DNA of 64,000 bases, taken from assembly GCA_022592445.1 (NCBI GenBank), contig JABYQR010000073.1:84870-148869 (forward strand), in the 5' to 3' direction. The position numbers were made by a program, and so were the translations under genes. Source of the DNA: Cytidiella melzeri (lineage: Eukaryota > Basidiomycota > Agaricomycetes > Polyporales > Irpicaceae). Of the stretch, positions 55,935 to 64,000 are shown one piece after another. The notes under the pieces are model-generated. The model saw only the letters and a program-made list of their open reading frames with translations, made no database searches and was not told the origin of the DNA. Positions within the stretch are counted from its first letter, which is position 1. Every line of letters begins with the position of its first letter.

Positions 55935-56151
55935 GGCGAGAAGATAATGCGAGGGGAGGAGGCTGTAGCGAGCAGAGAGTTCGGATCAGCCTGCGGAGAG
56001 TCGAACACGGAAGGAAGTTGCCGATTCCGGCTTGGACTCAAAATCCCCTTACTTCATCTTCCCCAGTCAGCTCGTCCCGCTCACCCTCGCTCTTCCCCTC
56101 CACCTCGTCCTCGCCGCCGTCGTCGTTCTCGTCGTCTGCGCTGGCGGTGTC

Positions 56152-57640
56152 ATGGCTTCAGAATCCCCAAGCTCACATCAGAGCCCTCCGCCGTCAGCAT
56201 CAGCATCGACTTTTTCCAAACCTCGCAGCGTACACAGCAACAACCGCCCTTCAGGGATCAAGACTGTCATCACAGCACCACGTACGTTTCAGCGCAGCAT
56301 TCTGAGTAAATACGTCGAATTGAAACTGCAATTTACTCTATATAGCATGGGCGAGAGATGAACCACCTTCCCCTAGTGAGGAGGTACCGCCGTTGGTACC
56401 CCGCGAGCAGTTCAACCTTGCCGCTTCAGATCACCCCTCAGAACATCGTCCTTCAGATGTGACATCCTATCAATCGTCTGCTGGCGATGACAGCATGGCT
56501 GGGCCTTCGAGGTGGTGGGCATTTACCCGACCACGTCCAGAAGACTCTGCCAGTCAACCGCTTACCTCTCCTACCCCTCGACTGGGTTTTAACCGCACCC
56601 GTGCCTTGTCGGTTAACTGGCTCCCCGCAAGTCTCAGCAGGCGGCCTGGTGATAATGACCCCTTTGGTCGCGACCGGGACATACAGGAGGAGGACGAGTT
56701 CAGATCCCCAGACCAGCTTCGTTTAGAGCTTCCTCTGCCGACACACTCCCCGCAAACTGTTGCCCAGACTAAAACTCCAGGATGGGAGATACCGTGGTCA
56801 CCGAGGGCACCAGGGCATACTCCATTCTGGGACACATCTCCTGATAGCGATCACGATGGGAATGAGAAAAAGAATCGTTGGAAGAAGAGGGCACGAGTGT
56901 ATATGTTGACAAACGTCTATGTACCGCTAGTGAGTGCTATCGCAGTGCTGCTATGCTTGCCAGAGTACTAAAATGACTGCTCTAGCTCTTCAGGGTCGTG
57001 AACATCATGTTCACCACATCGGCACTGGCCATCGCCATCCGCATTCGCCTGCTTGAGATGAGGTACAGCGTAGAAGGCGTGCTAGGCGCATCTCCGTATG
57101 TTTGAGTTGTCTTCTTGCATATCTCCGTCGTACTAAGCCTCTCTATAGGACGCTTGTTATAATTTTCGCTCCATTGACCCTGGTACATGTCATAGTCGCA
57201 ATTTACGTGCGTGTTCCGTATTGCAAATTCTCCCGGCACTGCCGCTAACCTCACCTGGTTCTTGTCTTTCCTAGTTGGAGTACTTCGGACGGCCCTTGGG
57301 TCTCTGGCGTACATCTGCTAAATTGGCTCACACCCTCGTCGAGGTCGTGTTCATCTGTGCCTGGTCGGCAGCCTTGGGTCTATGTTTTGACAATTTCTTC
57401 ACCTCGATGATACCTTGCGCATCTCCCTCGAGCATATCATGGTACAACAGGATGTCCCGACCCACTTCCGACATCCAGGGTCTGAACGGCTCCACGGGCA
57501 TCGGTGGTACTATGTGTAACGAGCAGGTGGCGTTGATCTGCCTGGTCGGTGTGGGCCTGATCATGTACTGCTTCAATTTGGTCATCAGCCTCTACCGCAT
57601 TTTTGAGAAAGTCAAGTACCACCCGACCAGTCATTCGTAG
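56152..57640 (+). CDS. Multi-pass membrane protein, SRF1-like
   Basis: Five exons in phase (56152-56281, 56346-56929, 56986-57095, 57149-57206, 57275-57640) give 415 residues from the ATG at 56152. The N-terminal half is a disordered, Ser/Pro-rich cytosolic region ending in KNRWKKRARVYML. Four hydrophobic helices follow: LFRVVNIMFTTSALAIAI, TLVIIFAPLTLVHVIVAIYL, LAHTLVEVVFICAWSAALGL, and VALICLVGVGLIMYCFNLVI. The LCFDNFFTS and CNEQ sequences between the last two are conserved-looking. The layout recalls the yeast phospholipase D regulator Srf1. That assignment is tentative. Confidence 0.7.
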
Positions 57641-60317
57641 CACCCGTGCACCTACATGCTTCCATCGTCCCCCACGTTGCTTCGTCAAGGCTTTGCAGCA
57701 CCATTGTTCTGGACGCTTTACCTTCAAATCATCCACGAGTGTTTTCCATCAATCACCATTTTCTGTACAGATACTCGGACTCTTACACATCTAGCTATTC
57801 GCTCACTATCGTTTGTACCTGTCTCTCCCCTCTGCTCGTCATCTTCTTGTACACATCTTCCCACTCCTAGCAGAAATTCCTCCGACCTTGCACCCATCGC
57901 ATTTTCATTGAACGAGCTTTATATACCTGAACTGCATCCTCTCTCTCTTGCTCTTTGAAATTTTTGTACGATAGAACCTCCCCAGTGTATCATTATACAT
58001 TACATATATGGATACTAAATGATGGGTGGGAGGTTCGCAACCGCCAGTGACATCTGAACCCGGAAGCTGACGTCCATCGCGTGTTATAGAAACTGGTCAC
58101 ATACCGGTGACCGTCAGAGCGTTTGACGTTAATAATCTCTATACACACTCGCACTCGTTACGCGGTCCTTGCAGTGCATCCTTCTGCGCAACATAACATG
58201 ATGGCCCGCAGGTATAGGGGTCGAGCTTCGGATAGAGATGGAGGGGATTGGGTGAGTTAGTTTGATGATCGAGCTGGCAGCCTACTTGTGCTGAACAATC
58301 AGCTATGTAGTGCCTTTCTTTGCTTCCTTCTGTCGGGCCAAGTGGCGGCGAGGAAGGAGAAGGGCCGTGGTTCCCTGCGGGTGTCAAAGAGTTGCTGCAA
58401 CTCATTGACACCCGCAAGGAACCACGGCTTCGCGCAGCAATTTGAACGTCGATGGGGTAAGGTTGTGACAACGGAGAAGCAAAGCTGAAGTGCGAGTAAG
58501 CCGCCAATTTACGGGTGGTTCTTTCCCCATTGTTTGACAGTTGCAGCGTACGAATAAACTAGCGGTAGACGAGCGTTAGACAGCGACGGGAGGGCTGCGG
58601 CTGACCTGCAGGGCTACGGGCCTCCGTCTCCGTTCGGAGCGACGTGCGCATTGAACAGAACGTGCGTCGTTCAAAGGGTGAGATAAGTAATGGTGTCGAG
58701 ACGCATGATTCGTTACCATCATTCGCCTGCTAAATGAGAATGAGCTTCATGGTGAGTTGTTGAAATTGTGTACGCGAGAGAAGAGGGCGGCCTACCAGGG
58801 TCAACGGTAGTGCTGGCGCTGGTGTGCTTGGTGAGAGACTTGCAAATAGATATAGAGCGGGTCTGCGAAGCAGTATTGAAGGAGCGGAGGAGCGACGCTG
58901 CTTCGATGCTGTTGAGGGAGATGAAGCGGCGGGAGAGCAGTGGGGTTGTAAAGCCTCTGTGCGCGTACCGGCGTGACGAGATGTGGTCTTCCGGTTGTAG
59001 GTCGGTAGCGCTACGGAATAGTCACACAAGCACGACATCGCATGTGTGGACTCGACACAGAAGGTGATAGTCGGGGGTTGGAACGGGCAAGGGTTGTGCG
59101 AGCGGGAACTAAAGGGCCCAGGGTCAGGGCCTAAGGCCTGAGGCACCGAAGGTGTGCATTTAGAGCGCAGCGCGGTGAACCGAGTGGATGGGTGTGGGTT
59201 GGGACAGTAAGCAGTATGCTCACAAGGTGGTTTTTGGACTCACGAGGTACCACAAACGTCCATCATGCTGTCTGGGGGATGGAAAGCAGTCAGCGGCTGA
59301 GTCAGGGTAACGTATTGGCAGTGGTGGTTTTACCTCGTCATGCCTCGCTCACGTGAGGCGGTTTGTCAGTGTCAGATCCTGTCATGCCAAATTTCCTTCG
59401 TGAGTGGACTCGACGGAGCGGAGGGAGAGATACGGATCGCGGAGGAATGGCTGTGTACTGTCAATGCCAGAGTCTATCTTGGAGCCAGAGCGCGCACCTA
59501 TCGGGGATTCCAGGCCTCGGTGTTCCATTTTTTTTACACCGACCATCGCCTCTTTGTAGTTCCAGAGGCTGTCGGGGAGGGATAAAGCGGGCGGGAACGG
59601 TCAGTCCGCTTAACCTTCCAACTGCACATCCTAATTATCTGAAACAAGTATGCCAAAAGTTGGATTCGTCCCGTTATGAACGGAACTTGAGAGGACTCAA
59701 CAGGCATCAGAGAAGATGTGGCCAGCGATAGATGGCTTGGGCAGGCTGGCTGATGCTGTCCGCGTAGTGAGTGGAGGCAACCCTGGAAGCTGATGCACGG
59801 TGGTTCATGCATGTGGAATTACAATCAGCTGCGATGGAAGAACACGACGTTAGCAGATCGTGGCACCAGCGACAATCTGGACCGGTGGGACTAGTAGCCG
59901 TTCGACTTGTCAGTACTCGCTTGTCGACTGAGGCGACTGGTAGTCTTGGCCACCGCGAGCCCAGGGCCAGTCCAAAGCACCGACGCGACGACGAAGACCT
60001 TGGCAGAGGCTCAAGTGGACGAGCAAACGATGAGAGTGGGTGACTAGAGACAGATGGTTGCTTAGAGGTGGACAATCCGTCGAGGGCGGGCGACAACATG
60101 GTGGTAGTAGCCAGAGTCCGCTCCTGTCACGGAGTACTGCAGAATTTGACGTAGCCGCTGATGAAGCGCCTGTCGGAATGTGCACTCGAATGCTGCCCTG
60201 CTTTCCTACCCCCGACCATACCGGCATCGTCTTTCAGTTATAGTCCCTCCACCTCTCTCTCTCTCTCTCTCACATCCAACATACAGCACATCTCACCCCT
60301 CTCATCCTCAGCTCAGC
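57641..60317. other. Long intergenic region, no gene recognised
   Basis: About 2.7 kb with many short overlapping frames but none with family resemblance or convincing exon structure. A strong hairpin lies at 58365-58427 and a CT microsatellite at about 60250-60272 in the F-box gene leader. Confidence 0.5.
58365..58427. repeat. 63 bp near-perfect hairpin
   Basis: Arms CCGTGGTTCCCTGCGGGTGT and its near-complement (ACACCCGCAAGGAACCACGG) continue inward through GAGTTG/CAACTC to a three-base loop. Only two positions mismatch in a stem of about 30 bp. No terminator, MITE copy or coding context explains it. Confidence 0.8.
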
Positions 60318-61867
60318 ATGGACACACAATCAACCATCCCATGGCACGCTCTACCCACAGAGATGAAGTTCTCCGTAGTAGAGCACCTCGACGCAAAGGA
60401 CATTCGCGCCTTTGCCAATGTAAACAAAGAGGCCTATCAGCTTGCAGTTCCAGCACTATGGAGGGTGCGTAAAACTCTAAAATATATTCTACACGCGTGT
60501 CACTCACGGTGTCTTGCAGGTGGTGGATTTGCAAAGTCTCGAGGCAATATTTTCCTATGCTGCCAACGTCCCACAATCCTACCATCGCTATACCCGCCAT
60601 CTCACCATATGCACAAAGTCAACTCGAGGCGGTCCATCTCGACCCGCGATCGGTAACAGCAGCACCACCATCTCTGATGCTCTCGTCCAGCTCCTCGCTA
60701 GCTGCACACAGATAGAGCACCTCGCACTCAGTCTCGAATCTTCCCTCAATCAGAGTCTCATCCCCGTCTTTGAACGCTTTTCTCAGCTAAGAGTGCTGTC
60801 CATCAACCACTGCGGTGATGAACAGCAGACACCTCTGTGTGTTTCCATCTATTCGTCCTCACTACTTTGATCATCACTGACCAAACTTTCTGTTTGGTAG
60901 GAGTGAACGCCTCGTTGTCTCCATCGCAGCCTCTGTTCCCAACTTGCAAGAGCTCTCGCTAGACAGGATCACTCGCTCGGCACTGCACGCGCCAGAACTC
61001 ATTGGTGCCTACCCTTTTGTCCCCGTTATCTCAGGCGACGACGATATCCCCAACCACGCACGCCTAGGCTCGGACCTCTCCCTTCCATCATTACTCCGCA
61101 TCCCTACTCTCAAGAAGCTCAAAATCCGGGACACCCATCTCGGCGACCCAAAATGGTCTATTACGCCCATCTGTTGCTCACTCGAGTTCCTAGACCTCGG
61201 CAGCTGCTATCACGAGTCCCCAGATTTTAACCGGGTCTGCACCGAGCGCATCGTCGGCAACGTCGGACCTGCCGTCGACGAGTTCTCATTGAACACTGCA
61301 CTAAGTGGTGAAACTTACGCGTTCGAGAAGCCGAAAGAGACGCCTCTCAAGAAACTGCGAAAGATTCATCTGACACCGCTGTTTCCCGTCGAAAATGTCG
61401 TCGACACGCTCACAACGCTCTCCGGCTCACCCGTCGAGGAGCTCTCGGTTCGTTGTCACGAGGACGACGTGATGGACATGTGCTCCGCGCTCGAAGACTT
61501 TCTCAGCCTCCGCGTCGAGCGTGGCGACTCGGATTTCTACAAGCACCTTTCCCAAATCAACGTCTCCACCGTCAGCGATCTCTACGAGGACGACAGCAGC
61601 AGAGACAACGGTGCGAATAACATCGATGGCAGCAGCGATTGGAAGAGCTCCTGCGCAATTTCGTCCACAGGCTCCACGTGTCGCACGAGGGTGAGCATCC
61701 CCGCCGAGCACGCCGTCGCCATCCAGCGTCTCCAAGAGTTCTGCCACGACCTCGCCGTCGCAGGTTCGTGCCATCCCGAAGAGCTCGTCGTCGCGAAGGG
61801 AATTTCGTGTATGCGCGAGGGGGATGGGGGCGCGAGCGACCTTGAAAAGGAGGGGGGAGAATGGTGA
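60318..61867 (+). CDS. F-box/LRR-like protein
   Basis: Three exons in phase (60318-60464, 60520-60836, 60901-61867) give 476 residues. Residues 8-49 form an F-box-like helix bundle (WHALPTEMKFSVVEHLDAKD, then ANVNKEAYQLAVPALWR). The rest contains irregular leucine-rich segments (IEHLALSLESSLNQSLIPVF, LRVLSINHCG, PNLQELSLDRI, LKKLKIRDTHLG, LEFLDLGSCY). Probably the substrate-recognition subunit of an SCF ubiquitin ligase. Such genes are greatly expanded in Agaricomycetes. The leader has a CT-rich tract ahead of the ATG. The C-terminal ~80 residues are Ser/Asp/Glu-rich. Confidence 0.85.
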
Positions 61868-62691
61868 CTTCTTGGTGTGCATGCTGTGGTTTCACCGCAC
61901 TCACCCTGAGTCGGTGTTTATGCATGACCCGGGGGTGGGTTTCGAGACATGAAGGGAGGGGGAGGCGGTGTGGGGATTGCGGCACTGTGCGAGGCGGTGT
62001 GGCCATGTTGTAACTAAGGACGCTCTCGCGAATTGAATGTGCTTGAAACTCTTCTGCAGCTTGCGCGGCGCAGTTTGTGGTGCCGAAAGCCAAGAAGTAG
62101 ATGGTGAAGCTGCTCGCTTGATGTCCTGGACAATAGGGGTTGCAGGGTTGGTTTTTTTGTATCTAGCCTGTTAATTCATCTGCGACGACTTCCAGCATAC
62201 CAAGTTCAGACAATGGCAACAAATGCGCTATGGCAGAAAGGAAAGATGCCCCTCGTTGTGGATTTCACCGCATGATGACTCGTATGGAAAAATGAAGCGT
62301 CTGGGCGGTATGCTCTAGGAGGTGTGGACAGGAGCCTACTTGAAACCTCTCGTCTCAGGATCTGACCTCGGTGTAGTGCTTGGCACAACGGTATGAATAA
62401 GCGTGGCGCATGATTAAGTCGTAGGCGACGACATGTAGGGAGAGCATATCGTTGAAACCTTTTACCTTGTCGGGCCTGAGAGGGAGCCATCCAGTAACAC
62501 TGCGGGAGAGATTGCATAGGGTTAATACAACGACAGGCTGTGTGCGTGGCTGCTATGCTGGCATTCAGTCGTTCTGACAACACAGGAGTCATGGCATCAA
62601 GGAGAGAAACTTAGCCACAGGGTAAGTGGTATCTAAGCATAGACAGGAGCATGATACCCTGAGACCTTTCGTCTCAAAAGCGGGACCCATC
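61868..62691. other. Intergenic between F-box gene and copia-2
   Basis: No gene or repeat recognised. Confidence 0.45.
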
Positions 62692-64000
62692 TGTTTAACT
62701 ATTCTATCTTCGTACTACTTAGCGCGCGCTTAGCGCCGTAGTTACCGTATATAAGACTTACTTTGATCAATGCACTGCTATCGCTTTTGATCCCCAACTC
62801 TCTGTGTGACCACCACCTCAGTCTTCTCTCTCAACGCTCTCAACTCTCCTGATACCTTGTTAAAAGGTTATGAGCCCCGCCTAAAGCTCATATCTTCACT
62901 TTACTTCACTTTTACAACTACTCCTCTCTGTTTATGAGCTCTGATCTCGCTGATCAAGCTCAACTTCGTCGCTCCACTAGAGAGCGTCACCAAACCAACT
63001 TCCTCAGGGGTACCAGAGCTCAACCCCGCCAAAGAACAACCACCACTCGCAGGACAACTCCCATCTTCACTCCTACTCCTTCTCCTGCTCCTACTACACC
63101 TCCTCCCTCAATGTCTGCCACAACTATCACAAAAACCGATGCTCCCTCAGCTGGACCATCCAACTCTAACGTCCCTGACGTCGAACCCCAACCCAGTCAC
63201 AACGACAACCACTCTTCCAGCTCTGAGGATCGTGAGGCGATCCCAGGTGCTCGCCATGTCTCTGCTCCCCCAGCTGATCGCCGTCGCACCCCCTTCGATA
63301 CTCTTCGCGATGATGATCGCCGTCGTCACCCTCATGGAGGAGACGATGACAGTGACGACGACCGTATGGATGAGGATGAGAGGCCTCGTCGACGACGTGA
63401 GAAGCGTCCTGCTCGCCGTCCGACAACTCCCCCTCCTCCGGGCAGCTCTCCTGGTGGCTCGCCGCCTCCTCCTCCGCCTAGCTCCATAGGCACTAGGTCA
63501 ACACGCGAAGTGTCGCAACTTCTGTCTGTGCCACCTGGCCACGACAACAACTTTACTATGTCGCTCAGCGACATTAACAAAGCCTTCTCTGATGTTGGCA
63601 AACTTACTGGGGCTGACACTTGGCCGATGTGGAAGTTCCGCGTCGAGACCGCTATGTCCACTATACTGGAGTTTCACACACTCCGAGGTGGCCTGACCGT
63701 TCCTCAAGAGGTTACGCGGGCTGTCTTCAACGTCCTGACCGGTCATATCTCTGACTCGGTCATGGCCAACTACCTCAATGAGTACAAGCCCCACGTACTC
63801 ATGGACAAGCTGCGTGAACGTTACGATCCGAAGACCACTGTGTCTGACGCTAACGAAATTTACCAGTTGTTCCACCTTCGTCGTCCTATCTACGAGATGG
63901 ACAAGCTGCTCGATGACGCCACCAATATCCGCAGCAAGCTTATCGCTGCTGGTGTCGACATTCCCGACCATATCTTCTACGCTGCCATCGTCGGGATTAA
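62692..64000 (+). mobile_element. Second Ty1/copia element, truncated by window end
   Basis: LTR from TGTTTAACTATTC (62692) to about 62865, sharing with the first copia LTR the block CGCCGTAGTTACCGTATATA and CTTTTGATCCCCAACTC. It is followed by the same half-tRNA-iMet primer site GGTTATGAGCCCC (62866-62878) and a gag gene. It is a distinct, diverged relative of the element at 13024. The 3' end and target duplication lie outside the window. Confidence 0.85.
62934..64000 (+). CDS. gag: Copia-2 gag, partial
   Basis: ATG at 62934 and an open frame to the window end (355 codons, no stop). It begins MSSDLADQAQLRRSTRERHQ, close to the first copia gag (MSSDPTDQPQPRRSTRERHQ). After a Pro/Ser/Asp-rich region it enters the same capsid-like domain (SLSDINKAFSDVGKLTGADT, WPMWKFRVETAMSTILEF, HIFYAAIVGI). 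It has no stop or frameshift within the window, so this copy may be intact. Confidence 0.85.
   Translation, partial: MSSDLADQAQLRRSTRERHQTNFLRGTRAQPRQRTTTTRRTTPIFTPTPSPAPTTPPPSMSATTITKTDAPSAGPSNSNVPDVEPQPSHNDNHSSSSEDREAIPGARHVSAPPADRRRTPFDTLRDDDRRRHPHGGDDDSDDDRMDEDERPRRRREKRPARRPTTPPPPGSSPGGSPPPPPPSSIGTRSTREVSQLLSVPPGHDNNFTMSLSDINKAFSDVGKLTGADTWPMWKFRVETAMSTILEFHTLRGGLTVPQEVTRAVFNVLTGHISDSVMANYLNEYKPHVLMDKLRERYDPKTTVSDANEIYQLFHLRRPIYEMDKLLDDATNIRSKLIAAGVDIPDHIFYAAIVGI

Noticed and set aside
58139..59146. Minus-strand ORFs as genes
   Set aside because: They overlap the hairpin and low-complexity sequence, lack splice support and resemble no family.

Overview
The window looks like nuclear DNA of a filamentous basidiomycete, probably an Agaricomycete. 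Host genes carry many short introns (about 48-67 bp, GT(A/G)NGT donors, CTNAC-like branch sites, one GC-AG intron). They include a class IV-type chitin synthase and F-box proteins, and the mobile load is Ty3/gypsy chromoviruses, Ty1/copia, Tc1/mariner and short MITEs. No prokaryotic, CRISPR or organellar signal is seen.

The first half (about 2.7-33.2 kb) is a transposon landfill with readable history. A head-to-tail array of diverged ~250 bp repeats (3.3-18.7 kb) is split by two insertions: a chromovirus (gypsy-1, 4800-12651, TSD GCTCT, LTRs differing at one position by eye) and a Ty1/copia element (13024-17848, TSD AGAAG). Gypsy-1 shows a Tf1-like self-priming signature and a conserved intron-like segment in its LTR leader. 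The copia element lacks a protease and has one stop in pol. At 21.9-32.3 kb a Tc1/mariner element is interrupted by a second chromovirus (gypsy-2, 22333-30864, TSD CCCGT), which is itself interrupted by a solo LTR of the gypsy-1 family (29528-30284, TSD AATAT). Gypsy-2 carries an intact, intron-containing antisense gene with its own TATA box and a Zn(II)2Cys6-spaced cysteine cluster, placed between pol and the 3' LTR while gag and pol are full of stops. This is the best candidate for an undescribed system. A pogo-like MITE follows at 32.7-33.2 kb.

The second half (33.9-61.9 kb) is a gene-rich host segment: a conserved TPR-like protein divergent from a secretory membrane protein, ribosomal protein eL28, a Sec14/CRAL-TRIO protein, a chitin synthase, a DUF3140 protein, an F-box pseudogene carrying two copies of a ~103 bp MITE, the splicing factor ESS2/DGCR14, a NIP30-domain protein, an SRF1-like membrane protein, and an F-box/LRR-like protein. 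Exon models were built by hand from splice signals and checked for reading phase. The last 1.3 kb is the start of another copia element (LTR, primer-binding site, gag) cut by the window edge.

Stops in the copia, gypsy-2 and Tc1 elements are nearly all explained by C-to-T changes (CGA to TGA, CAG to TAG, CAA to TAA), and LTR-pair differences are mostly transitions, which suggests cytosine methylation or RIP-like decay. Gypsy-1 is instead young by its LTRs but has several same-direction single-base frame breaks confined to its gag/protease half.
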